Source: Synergistaceae bacterium UBA1358
GTDB lineage: Bacteria; Synergistota; Synergistia; Synergistales; Synergistaceae
Assembly: GCA_002306075.1 (NCBI GenBank)
Contig: DBRW01000005.1
Coordinates: forward strand, 537-19,995
Direction of reading: 5' to 3'
Length of the DNA stretch: 19,459 nt
The notes beneath the pieces are model-generated. The model did not search any database. It had not been told where the DNA came from and worked only from the letters and a program-made list of their open reading frames with translations. The position numbers were made by a program, and so were the translations under genes. Every line of letters starts with the position of its first letter. The first letter of the stretch is position 1. This document shows, piece after piece, positions 1 through 7,249 of this stretch.

Positions 1-903
1 CTGGTATCTTCGATAGATCTCCCCGCACGTCAGGCAAGCGTCGTAAGGATGCTTGACAGGCCCGATCAGCTGAACAGCGCTTTAACGATAAATTCCACTG
101 TTTTTAATCTTGCACGGCTTGTAGGGCCTGCTTTTGCCGGCTTTGCAATACAGGCAGTGGGAGAAACCATGTGTTTTTTTCTGAACGGCGTAGCATACCT
201 TGCGGTAATATTTTCACTTACACGCCTGGAGATCAAAAAAGTTGATATGACTCTTCCTAAGAGCGGCTGGCATGGTTTCAGGGAAGGTCTTGAATATACG
301 TTGGGGTTCAAGGCATTGAAAAGAATGATCCTCACATCCGCAGCCTTTTTCTTCCTTTGCTATCCATACGCGACCCTCCTGCCTTTTTTTGCAAGAAACG
401 TTTTTCAGAGCGACGCGTCAACGCTTGGTTTTTTTCTTGGTTCTGTCGGACTCGGGGCGATAATAGGTGTGATCTACCAGGCCAGCCTGGTGCCGCTCAG
501 CAAGCTCCACATAAGGGCAATTTACAGCGTAGGACTATTTGGGGCCGGACTTACCGGATTCTCGCTCTCGAGGTCTGTTGAGCTCTCCTGCGCCGCCCTT
601 ACGGTACTTGGTTTCGGGATGTCTACCGGATCGGTATGCTTCAACACTCTGATCCAGAGCATAATCGAGGACGACAAGAGGGGGCGCGTGATGAGCCTTT
701 ATACTGTGGGCAGCGTTGGAGTCGGTCCTGTGGGATCCCTTACAGCCGGGATCGTCGCAGACATATTCGGCGGTACGTTTTCCGGACTTGTTTTCGGCCT
801 CGGTGCGATATTCCTCGCCATACACATGAGACGGAAGCTGAAGCTGATCGAGCCTCCCCTTCTGATGAAACTTAGGGAGAAGGGGCTTATGGATGTAGTA
901 TAA
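1..903 (+). CDS. MFS transporter, MFS_3/EntS-like (5' end outside window)
   Basis: This is the C-terminal 300 residues of a major facilitator superfamily exporter. The reading frame is open from base 1, so the true start lies upstream; the ATG at 49 is internal. The visible protein begins with the conserved cytoplasmic loop of MFS_3-type (EntS-like) transporters: D-x-P-A-R-Q at residues 6-11, then DRPDQLNSALTINSTVFNLA and a glycine/proline-rich GPAFAG segment. About seven hydrophobic helices follow, and a short basic/charged cytoplasmic tail ends at the TAA. Family members export small molecules such as siderophores, drugs or macrolides by proton antiport; the substrate cannot be inferred here. 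The next gene starts 45 bp downstream on the same strand, so they may be cotranscribed. The family is confident, the substrate unknown. Confidence 0.9.
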   Translation: MVSSIDLPARQASVVRMLDRPDQLNSALTINSTVFNLARLVGPAFAGFAIQAVGETMCFFLNGVAYLAVIFSLTRLEIKKVDMTLPKSGWHGFREGLEYTLGFKALKRMILTSAAFFFLCYPYATLLPFFARNVFQSDASTLGFFLGSVGLGAIIGVIYQASLVPLSKLHIRAIYSVGLFGAGLTGFSLSRSVELSCAALTVLGFGMSTGSVCFNTLIQSIIEDDKRGRVMSLYTVGSVGVGPVGSLTAGIVADIFGGTFSGLVFGLGAIFLAIHMRRKLKLIEPPLLMKLREKGLMDVV

Positions 904-948
904 TTCAACGGTGTAATAAATTTTGCCTGTCGCACAGAAAGGCCTGAC

Positions 949-1860
949 ATGATTTTTTCATTGCTGCTTACGATCGTTTCGGGGATCTCTTTGATGCTCC
1001 TGGTCCTGACTTTGTCACTGCTCCTCATAGGTGCGGAAAACGTGCTCTACGGCATACAGGGAACGGACACGTCACTGTTTGCACCTTACAGAAGGTTCCT
1101 TGCCGGAAAGTGTTCTGACAGATGTCCTCCGCCGTTGCTCTATTCTTCATGTTTTTGCCTTCTCGTGATCTTTCTCTTTATACCGATGGGTTCTTTTCCG
1201 CAGTTCGCAGAGACTGAGGGCGACTTCATAGTTGTCGTTTTTCTTCTGCTGGTATCCCAGGGACTCTATATCCGTGGGATGAAGGCCTTTTCAGGTGAGA
1301 TATACCAATCTTTCGACGCAAAAGAACTCTTCGTCCTCTCAAAATTTGCAGTCACTTTGATAGCTGTGGGAGGGACGCTCTCCTGGTATGCCCTGAACAG
1401 AGGGATGCCGGGGAACATCTTCAGCCTTGAGACCTTTACGGCGACACCGATCTGGACCGTGACGGGGATGTGGGGGAAGATGGGTTCGGCGGCCTTTTTG
1501 CTGCTTCTTGTCGCGGTATCTCCGTCCAGAGGTGTGACAAAGACAAGGATATTGGACAACGTACAGATACCTGAGATCTTTGATGCGATAAGATCGACCA
1601 TCGCTCCGGCAATGATAGTGTCCCTCTTTTTCCCGATGCGCCTGGGGATTTACTTTGGGCTTATCGGTTTCAGGATGTACCTTGTGGACTTTGTTTCATT
1701 CTGGCTGAGGGTAATGATAGTACAGGTCGTTCTTATACCTTTGGCGGCAAGGGCGTTCAACAAATCAAGAGACAAGCTGCCGGAAAGGCCCGTACACTTG
1801 CCAGAAATGATCATCGGCGCCGCTGGGATCGTCTTTTTTATGCTGGATCTTTACTTGTGA
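949..1860 (+). CDS. Multi-pass membrane protein, possible NuoH/EchB/HyfC-like subunit
   Basis: This 303-residue protein is very hydrophobic, with roughly eight membrane segments (about residues 3-27, 62-80, 92-108, 128-147, 178-191, 216-240, 245-266 and 285-303). The layout faintly resembles the NuoH/EchB/HyfC membrane subunit of complex I and energy-converting hydrogenases. A first helix is followed by a loop, Y-G-I-Q-G...FAPYRRFLAGK (34-54), like the R-x-Q-x-R-x-GP...PYYDxLK loop. The helix starting GDFIVVVFLL (91-100) precedes F-D-A-K-E-L (122-127), which recalls the conserved R-E helix. The acidic EAExE-type loop typical of working NuoH is not visible. The ATG at 949 has a GAAAGG ribosome site 6 bp upstream. 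No other complex I or hydrogenase genes are in the window. The membrane-protein call is certain; the family link is tentative. Confidence 0.55.
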   Translation: MIFSLLLTIVSGISLMLLVLTLSLLLIGAENVLYGIQGTDTSLFAPYRRFLAGKCSDRCPPPLLYSSCFCLLVIFLFIPMGSFPQFAETEGDFIVVVFLLLVSQGLYIRGMKAFSGEIYQSFDAKELFVLSKFAVTLIAVGGTLSWYALNRGMPGNIFSLETFTATPIWTVTGMWGKMGSAAFLLLLVAVSPSRGVTKTRILDNVQIPEIFDAIRSTIAPAMIVSLFFPMRLGIYFGLIGFRMYLVDFVSFWLRVMIVQVVLIPLAARAFNKSRDKLPERPVHLPEMIIGAAGIVFFMLDLYL

Positions 1861-2421
1861 TCACCTGGAGCCGCCCTCGATCGGCGGCACGCCCATCGGG
1901 GCATTTTCCAGTATATCCGCCCTGTAGAATCTGGCTGATATTAGGGGCATTTTTTGGATACGGACGATCAGACGCTCACCCGCGAACAGTTCAAAGAAGT
2001 TCCTTCTGCCGAAGGGTTCAAGCATGACCTGGTTCCTGCCGATCCTATTGTTGCCTATCCTGTAGTAATACTCCTTCCATGACATCCTTCCGCCCTGGAA
2101 GATCATCCATTCTCCCGTATCTATGAACCTGCCGTATCTTGGCTTGTCGAAAGGAAGCCCGGCATTGGTCGATCTGACCCTCTCTTCCCATGTCCACAGA
2201 AGGCCTCCCGCAACTTTGTACTCGTCCTCCACCGGTGTCAGTTCGACAGAGTGTATATATCGCGTCGTGAATCTGTGTCCGACGGAGACAGGAGACTGGA
2301 ATATGAGTTTTCCTCCCGGCCCTTCCAGCTGGAAGACATCCACCCGCCATCCCGCGGCAGCGGCAAGAAAGAGTATCGGCAGTGACAGCATAAGAAATAA
2401 GCATTGCGACAAATTTTTCAT
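1861..2421 (-). CDS. DUF1850 domain secreted protein
   Basis: This 186-residue protein has an N-terminal signal or anchor helix (residues 4-23). The core matches the DUF1850 pattern: a beta-rich domain with F-T-T-R-Y-I-H-S-V-E-L-T-P-V-E-D-E-Y at 51-68, including the characteristic Y-x-H-S-V motif, then the W-x-W-E...NAGLPF stretch (76-91). DUF1850 proteins commonly sit beside TAXI-type TRAP transporter genes, and their role is unknown. I chose the start at 2421 because GGAGG lies 5 bp upstream on the minus strand. A longer open frame to 2511 lacks a ribosome site and would bury the signal peptide. Its stop codon abuts the stop of the convergent gene with zero spacing. No TRAP transporter gene is visible, so this looks like an orphan copy. 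The protein probably acts outside the cytoplasmic membrane. Confidence 0.75.
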   Translation of the reverse strand: MKNLSQCLFLMLSLPILFLAAAAGWRVDVFQLEGPGGKLIFQSPVSVGHRFTTRYIHSVELTPVEDEYKVAGGLLWTWEERVRSTNAGLPFDKPRYGRFIDTGEWMIFQGGRMSWKEYYYRIGNNRIGRNQVMLEPFGRRNFFELFAGERLIVRIQKMPLISARFYRADILENAPMGVPPIEGGSR

Positions 2422-2440
2422 GGTTTGCCTCCGTGGACTG

Positions 2441-2465
2441 AACGGAACCAAGGTAAAGTTCCGTT
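2441..2465. repeat. Perfect 8-bp inverted repeat in divergent intergenic region
   Basis: AACGGAAC (2441-2448) and GTTCCGTT (2458-2465) are exact reverse complements separated by 9 bp. The repeat lies 20-44 bp upstream of the DUF1850 gene start, within the 149-bp gap shared with the divergent ProRS-like gene. It could be an operator for a dimeric regulator or a hairpin in the 5' leader of the minus-strand transcript. There is no U-run, so it is unlikely to be a terminator. The structure is seen directly; its function is inference. Confidence 0.5.
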
Positions 2466-2492
2466 GAAATATGTCATCCCAAGGTAATATTA

Positions 2493-2541
2493 TTGTAATT
2501 TTTTTATACAATTGGATATATCATTAACTATGTAGTATTAT
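2493..2541 (+). promoter_or_regulatory. AT-rich probable promoter for the ProRS-like gene
   Basis: The stretch 2478-2560 is strongly AT-rich compared with its surroundings and sits just upstream of the ProRS-like gene. One sigma70-like arrangement is TTGGAT (2512-2517), 18 bp, TATTAT (2536-2541). A second candidate is TTGTAA (2493-2498) with TATATC (2517-2522). The exact start point cannot be decided by eye. The gene's ribosome site AGGAGGA (2559-2565) follows. Confidence 0.45.
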
Positions 2542-2570
2542 ATATGCAAAATAATTTTAGGAGGAAGTTT

Positions 2571-3845
2571 ATGCGAGAACTTTTCATTCCTGAAACAAAG
2601 AACCCGCCGGCAAAGGTAAAGGATGCAGGACTGATCGCCCTTGTGATGGAAGGCGGAGGCGCCTACAACTCAAAAAGCGGTGAACTTATACTGCTCCCGA
2701 TTGGCAGGAGCACCCTCAACAGCATCGCGGAAGACCTCGGAGAAGCACTTCTTGAGACGAACGGGATCCAGCAAATAGACTGCAGCGATTCTGACGAGTC
2801 AGTCAGCTCGCTTGCCGAACGTTACGTGAGGGATCACGGCGAAAAAGCCCTTTCCTGGATGCTTGTCTCGGGGAGGAAGCTTAAGCTGTGGGGATGGGCG
2901 AAGGACGAAGAGGACGCCAAAATGAGGGCTTCCTCGGCAGCCGATACCATACGTTCGATCATGGAACGCTATATACCGGATTTTGATTACCTTCTGGAGG
3001 TAAGCCCGGGGACTGTCAATAGAATGGTCGGTGTCTGCAGGACGGGCAAGGGATCTCTCCACGAAATGGAAGGGTTGATGTGTCCCGGATGTGAAACTTA
3101 CTTCCATCGCGATTCCGCTTATGTTTACGAGACGGAGCCCGTAAATTCAGGATGTGGGATGGAAGATGTCAGGGATGTCCATACCCCCGGAGCTCACACG
3201 ATCCCGCTTCTCTGTGAACAGCTTGGGATAGATCCTTCACAGACGCTTAAGGCGATGCTCTACACGGTGATATCTCCCGGCGGGAAAAAATCTCTCCTCT
3301 TTGCGATGATCAGGGGTGACAAAAATATCAGCATAAACAAGCTTGCGGCCTATATAGATTCAAAATTCAGGGGAGCCGTCTTCAGGAAGGCTGAGAGCGA
3401 AGAGATAGTGTCATCGTTCGGCGAAGTGGCCGGCTTCTGCGGTCCGATAGGAGTCCCCGAAGGGGTCCATATGGTGGCCGACAGATCACTGGTCGGCGGG
3501 AAAAACTTTGTGGTCGGAGGCAACCGTCCCGATTACCACAGGACAGGCTGCTGCTGGGGCAGGGATTTTGAGCCTGATACTGCGGACCTTCTGCTCTTTG
3601 AGGAGTCGATGCCGTGTCCCGAATGCGGGACGCCCATGGTGCCGGTACAGCTGAGAAAGATATGCACCATTGAGTGTTACGGTTCGGAGATGAGGGGGGA
3701 GTCTGTCCTGTCGTGCAGGGACAAGGACGGCGAGCGCCGCTGGCCTTACAGATGGAAAGCCGAAGTGTCTTTGGAAGCTCTTATATTATCCTTCTACGAA
3801 AAAAAGGAAAAAAGATTGAGGAACGAGATCTTCAAAGACGATTAG
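2571..3845 (+). CDS. Degenerate prolyl-tRNA synthetase paralog retaining YbaK/INS editing domain
   Basis: This 424-residue protein resembles bacterial-type prolyl-tRNA synthetase (ProRS) without its aminoacylation centre. Residues 1-70 (FIPETKNPPAKVKDAG, then LLPIGRSTLNSIAEDLGEAL) mirror the ProRS N-terminus, F-x-P-T-L-K-E-x-P-A-D-A then Y-L-P-L-G. Residues 80-170 are a charged helical stretch where class II motif 2 (FRDE-type) should be, and no motif 3 (GIGxSR) is seen at the end. A CPGC pair (171-174) precedes the editing (INS/YbaK-like) domain at about 200-345. That domain keeps HTPGAHTI, the lysine of QTLKAMLY (Lys227), RGDK (248-251), GFCGPIGV (288-295), and H323 with RDF (331-333). A second zinc-type pair, CPECG, follows at 349-353. 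A trans-acting editing deacylase for mischarged tRNA is plausible but unproven. The start at 2571 is set by AGGAGGA 5 bp upstream; the ATG at 2544 has no such site. Gene ends in a strong terminator, so it is probably monocistronic. Confidence 0.75.
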   Translation: MRELFIPETKNPPAKVKDAGLIALVMEGGGAYNSKSGELILLPIGRSTLNSIAEDLGEALLETNGIQQIDCSDSDESVSSLAERYVRDHGEKALSWMLVSGRKLKLWGWAKDEEDAKMRASSAADTIRSIMERYIPDFDYLLEVSPGTVNRMVGVCRTGKGSLHEMEGLMCPGCETYFHRDSAYVYETEPVNSGCGMEDVRDVHTPGAHTIPLLCEQLGIDPSQTLKAMLYTVISPGGKKSLLFAMIRGDKNISINKLAAYIDSKFRGAVFRKAESEEIVSSFGEVAGFCGPIGVPEGVHMVADRSLVGGKNFVVGGNRPDYHRTGCCWGRDFEPDTADLLLFEESMPCPECGTPMVPVQLRKICTIECYGSEMRGESVLSCRDKDGERRWPYRWKAEVSLEALILSFYEKKEKRLRNEIFKDD

Positions 3846-3876
3846 AACAAGCTTCAGATCGTTTCAGCGGGAACAT

Positions 3877-3912
3877 GGAGCACAGGGGAGCAGACCCTGT
3901 GCTCCTTTTTTT
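3877..3912 (+). terminator. Intrinsic terminator after the ProRS-like gene
   Basis: A perfect 11-bp stem pairs GGAGCACAGGG (3877-3887) with CCCTGTGCTCC (3895-3905) around a 7-nt loop, followed by seven T residues (3906-3912). It lies 31 bp past the stop codon. Confidence 0.95.
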
Positions 3913-3953
3913 GCCGTAATTATCGTATCTTGTCATCGGATCCTCCTTGTTTA

Positions 3954-3982
3954 TTGCGGACCTGCACCCGTCAGGCTATACT
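3954..3982 (+). promoter_or_regulatory. Sigma70-type promoter for the LivJ-like anchored protein
   Basis: TTGCGG (3954-3959) and TATACT (3977-3982) are separated by 17 bp. They lie between a terminator and the ribosome site TAAGGAG (3991-3997) of the next gene. The -10 box matches consensus at five of six positions, the -35 only at TTG. Confidence 0.6.
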
Positions 3983-4005
3983 CTTACAGATAAGGAGTGT
4001 TGTCT

Positions 4006-5613
4006 TTGGCTGAGGGTATAAACAAAGTACTTGAAAAACTGACTGAAGATTACGGTCTCTCAATACTGGAAGATCCTGACAGGCTCTCTCAGTTTCTTGA
4101 AGCGAGGAACCCTTCGGAAAGCGCTGCAAATTTCAGGCTGACATTTGCGCTGCGTTACATGATCAAATCCGGATGGACGCTAGATTCAAGATTCAACGCC
4201 AAGGACGAGGTCTATTTCAGGACTAAGCTGTGTGAAAATCTCGGATTTTCGCAGGAGGATGCCGAAGGCGTTCTCAGGACGCTGAGGCGGGTCATAGGAA
4301 AAGAGAGAGCCGAAGACAAGGGTGAAGATCATCAGAAGACTGAGGATCTGGTAGCAAGGCCCGGAAACCTGAAAAGGATCTCGGGCGGGATCTCGAACAA
4401 GCCGAGGACGATGTGGATAAGGAAGAAGTCTTTCTACAACGGCATAGTCCTCATTGCGGCACTGCTTGCCATCGTGGTGCTCTTTTTTCAGATCGGCAGT
4501 CAGAGGAACCCGGTAGGCGATGAATTCAGGATAGCTTTTTTTGCACCTATGAAAGGAAGCGTAGCCCAGTCGAGCCATAACCAGCTCAGGGCGGCTCAGC
4601 TCGCCGTTGAACAGATAAACAAACAGGGGGGCATAAAGGGATACAAGATCAAGATAGTCGGATATGACCTCCCGCTGAAGGCTGCCGAAGCCGAGGAGAG
4701 CGTCAGAAAAGTAATGAAGGACAAGAGCATCCTTGTAATGATGACGCCGGCATCTGTGGAAAGGTCCGGACTGCTCCCGGAAATAGCCGACGAGATAAGC
4801 GTTCCCCTTGTGATCACGGCCTCCGATATCACATACGAAGCCGTTATGAAGGGGGACAAACCATATCTTTACTCATTCCGCATCGCAAATGACACGGATG
4901 CCAGGGCAAAAATGCTTGCCTATTTTGCTGTACAGGGCCTTTCGATAAAAGATACGGCATTTCTGTACGACTCGGGCGACGAAACATCTCTGAGGCTCCA
5001 CGAGTCGGCCCTTAAGTGGGTAAAGGTCTTTGGGGGGAGGGTGACAGCCGACATCGGCATGCCGATGAAAGAGGACTCAGACCATCGTGCCGCGATGGAG
5101 GCGATAGCAAAAAGCGGGGCAGAGGTGCTGATAGTCCCCGGAAAAAAGATCGACATCAGGCCGGTCTTCAGGTCTGCCAGGGAGGCAGGCTACAGCAAAA
5201 CTATCCTGTCTGAGGGCTATACCGAAAACATGTCTTTCGGAAACGACAGGACCTTCGCCGGCAGCTGGTGGATAAATGAGATCTCAGACCTTGACCCCCA
5301 GATACGGTCCGTGATGAAGGACTACAGGACTCTCTACAACGAAAACCTCCCTCCCGCCGATGTTGAAGAGGCGATCCTGGCTTACGACGGGGTCAGATGG
5401 ATCGCAAATGCGCTCTACAACGCATCGGGGTACAGAGGAGAGGCTATAAGGCATGCATTGCTTTCGACCAGGAATTTCCCGGCGGCTCATGCCACGATCA
5501 CCGTTGACCCGAGGACCCACGGTCCGCTGAACAAAGCCATGGCAGTGATCTACTGTCCGAACGAGAAAGGTATATTCCAAAAAAGGGTGAGGACAAAAAA
5601 TATTGACCAGTAA
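4006..5613 (+). CDS. Membrane-anchored LivJ-like ligand-binding protein with cytoplasmic N-terminal domain
   Basis: This 535-residue protein has three parts. Residues 1-100 form an acidic/basic helical domain (Y-G-L-S-I-L-E-D-P-D-R-L near 16-27, then LGFSQEDAEGVLRTLRRVIG at 79-98) with the look of small adaptor-like domains that precede unrelated modules in other bacteria; I cannot name it. Residues 100-140 are a charged linker ending in basic residues. A single transmembrane helix (about 145-163) follows. Residues 175-515 are a periplasmic-binding-protein fold of the branched-chain amino acid (LivJ/Peripla_BP_6) type, with RIAFFAPMKGS, the LAVEQINKQGGIKGYKI segment, and a PLVITASDI ligand-loop region. 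No signal peptidase site is visible, so the binding domain should stay tethered outside with the N-terminus inside. No transporter permease or ATPase genes adjoin it, which favours sensing over uptake. The TTG at 4006 is chosen because GGAG ends 8 bp upstream; a GTG at 3997 overlaps the ribosome site. Confidence 0.75.
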   Translation: MAEGINKVLEKLTEDYGLSILEDPDRLSQFLEARNPSESAANFRLTFALRYMIKSGWTLDSRFNAKDEVYFRTKLCENLGFSQEDAEGVLRTLRRVIGKERAEDKGEDHQKTEDLVARPGNLKRISGGISNKPRTMWIRKKSFYNGIVLIAALLAIVVLFFQIGSQRNPVGDEFRIAFFAPMKGSVAQSSHNQLRAAQLAVEQINKQGGIKGYKIKIVGYDLPLKAAEAEESVRKVMKDKSILVMMTPASVERSGLLPEIADEISVPLVITASDITYEAVMKGDKPYLYSFRIANDTDARAKMLAYFAVQGLSIKDTAFLYDSGDETSLRLHESALKWVKVFGGRVTADIGMPMKEDSDHRAAMEAIAKSGAEVLIVPGKKIDIRPVFRSAREAGYSKTILSEGYTENMSFGNDRTFAGSWWINEISDLDPQIRSVMKDYRTLYNENLPPADVEEAILAYDGVRWIANALYNASGYRGEAIRHALLSTRNFPAAHATITVDPRTHGPLNKAMAVIYCPNEKGIFQKRVRTKNIDQ

Positions 5614-5666
5614 CTTTTTGCTCAGACATAAAAATAACGGCAGAAAGCCTGGGAAAGTCTTATAAT
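5603..5666 (+). promoter_or_regulatory. Possible promoter elements before the acyl-CoA synthetase gene
   Basis: TTGACC (5603-5608) with CATAAA (5627-5632) at 18-bp spacing is one candidate. A perfect TATAAT (5661-5666) in an AT-rich run has no good -35 partner at 16-18 bp. No terminator hairpin is seen between the preceding stop codon and this point, so readthrough from upstream is also possible. Confidence 0.35.
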
Positions 5667-5710
5667 ATATAGTCCTTTCTATATTCAGAAGTACATGTGG
5701 GGTGGCATTT

Positions 5711-7216
5711 ATGATATCCGGATCAAAGCAAGAAAGACTTGAAATGAGGTTCGTCTCAGTCTGGAAAGGGGGAGAGAACACCGACTGCCTCTGGTGGAAC
5801 GGAAGCTGGTGGTCATGGGAGAGGCTGAACGCCCTTGCGATAGACTGCGAGAACAAGCTGAGAGACGCGGGCTTTGAAAAGGGACAGAGGATAGCTCTGA
5901 TAATGCCGAACTCCCCGATGGTCCTGGCGATCTCAATCGCATGCTGGAGGCTCGGAGGTGCGGTGGCCCCGATTAATTCAAGGACTGTGGCAGGCAATCT
6001 CAAAAGTACCCTTAAAATGCTGGATCCCGCGGTGGTCTTCGTTGCCCCGGAGGCCGAACCTGCAGAGTATGAAGCAGGCTGCGGCGGCCCGGGAGTTTTC
6101 AAAGCTTTTCCCGATGAGCCCCTTCAGCCTTTCAGATGCATAAAAGGAATACCGGAGAGCGAGGATCACGCAGTCATATTTTCAACGTCGGGCACGTCTG
6201 GCTCACCGAAGGCTGTGCCGTGTACCCATATGAACATACTCTCAAATATCGATCCGGTAAAAAAACATGTCCCCGGACTTCTTGACAGCGATTCGATCAT
6301 CCTCAATGTCCTTCCCAATTTTCATGCCTTCGGCTTCAGTATGGCAGGTATGCTTGCCCTTATGAGCGGAGTGCGCCAGACGGTGCTCCCCGGTTTTGTC
6401 CCGGTCGAACGCACGATAGCATCGATCAGGGAGTCGGGAGCCAACTGCATAATCGGTGTTCCTACGATAATGGTCTTCCTTCTCGGAGCCCTTGCGAAGA
6501 TGGGAGAACGGCTTGAGGGCATCAAATTCGTGATCTCCGGCGGAGACAGGCTGAACGTCCAGATAAACGCCAGATGCAAGGAGTATATGGGTACCGGCAT
6601 ACTTGAAGGGTATGGGCTCACCGAATGTTCCCCGGTCGTCGCTGTCGGACACAGCGCTGATGAATGCAGGCTCGGGACAGTGGGCCATTTCTTCGACACC
6701 TACGAAGTCCAGATAAGGGACACGGAAGGAAATGTCCTGGGCATGGACCAGGAGGGAGTCCTGTGGGTAAAGGGACCGTCCGTGGTTTCGGGATATTTCA
6801 GGGACGAAGAAAATACGAAGGAAAGATTCCTGGACGGATGGTTCAACACGGGAGATGTGGTACGCATTGACAGGGACGGTTATGTGACCATAGTCGACAG
6901 GGCAACGGACATAATAATCGTGAGCGGTTTCAACGTATATCCCCAGGAGGTCGAGAATTTGCTCTGCCAGCATCACGCGGTACAGGCCGCAGCCGCTGTA
7001 GGAGAGAAAAATAATCTCGCGGGCGAGATAGTCAAGGCCTTTGTCATCCTGAAAGAGGGAAAGGAAGCTTCAGAAAAGGAGCTCATAGACTACTGCAAGA
7101 AAAACCTTGCCCATTACAAAGTACCGCGCAGGATAGGATTCCTGAAGGAATTCCCCATATCGGCGGCGGGCAAGATTCTTCGCAGAGAGTTAAGGAAGAT
7201 GGACACGGAAAGATAA
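5711..7216 (+). CDS. AMP-forming acyl-CoA synthetase (ANL superfamily)
   Basis: This 501-residue enzyme should activate a carboxylic acid with ATP to an acyl-adenylate and then form acyl-CoA. All adenylation signatures are present: the P-loop STSGTSGSPK (158-167), YGLTE (301-305), NTGD with D382, the ribose-binding region ending R397, the hinge and NVYPQEVE segment (408-415), and PISAAGK with catalytic Lys488. The length is normal for a stand-alone medium/long-chain fatty acyl-CoA ligase, and parts of the core (LPNFHAFGF, LEGYGLTECSPVV) also resemble the synthetase domain of Aas. Substrate chain length is not decidable from sequence. The ATG at 5711 follows GGGGTGG by 6 bp; a GTG at 5702 lies inside that site. 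It is convergent with the GlcD-like gene and shares its terminator. Confidence 0.92.
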   Translation: MISGSKQERLEMRFVSVWKGGENTDCLWWNGSWWSWERLNALAIDCENKLRDAGFEKGQRIALIMPNSPMVLAISIACWRLGGAVAPINSRTVAGNLKSTLKMLDPAVVFVAPEAEPAEYEAGCGGPGVFKAFPDEPLQPFRCIKGIPESEDHAVIFSTSGTSGSPKAVPCTHMNILSNIDPVKKHVPGLLDSDSIILNVLPNFHAFGFSMAGMLALMSGVRQTVLPGFVPVERTIASIRESGANCIIGVPTIMVFLLGALAKMGERLEGIKFVISGGDRLNVQINARCKEYMGTGILEGYGLTECSPVVAVGHSADECRLGTVGHFFDTYEVQIRDTEGNVLGMDQEGVLWVKGPSVVSGYFRDEENTKERFLDGWFNTGDVVRIDRDGYVTIVDRATDIIIVSGFNVYPQEVENLLCQHHAVQAAAAVGEKNNLAGEIVKAFVILKEGKEASEKELIDYCKKNLAHYKVPRRIGFLKEFPISAAGKILRRELRKMDTER

Positions 7217-7249
7217 AGATCGGGAGGCCGCTTCGGCCTCCCGATCTTT
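7215..7249. terminator. Bidirectional terminator hairpin between convergent genes
   Basis: AAAGATCGGGAGGCCG (7215-7230) pairs perfectly over 16 bp with 7234-7249 around a 3-nt loop (CTT). The arms end in AAA/TTT, giving a short U-run in both directions. The palindrome overlaps the last bases of the acyl-CoA synthetase stop codon and the stop codon of the minus-strand oxidoreductase. Confidence 0.85.

Noticed and set aside
2571..3845. Functional prolyl-tRNA synthetase
   Set aside because: Class II motifs 2 and 3 and the anticodon-binding domain are not visible; only the N-terminal segment and the editing domain match.
5284..6102. Minus-strand open frame of 272 codons
   Set aside because: It overlaps the LivJ-like gene end, the intergenic gap and the acyl-CoA synthetase gene start in antisense, and its translation shows no recognisable domain.
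6242..6976. Minus-strand open frame of 244 codons
   Set aside because: It lies wholly antisense to the conserved acyl-CoA synthetase core and looks like a shadow of its codon pattern.
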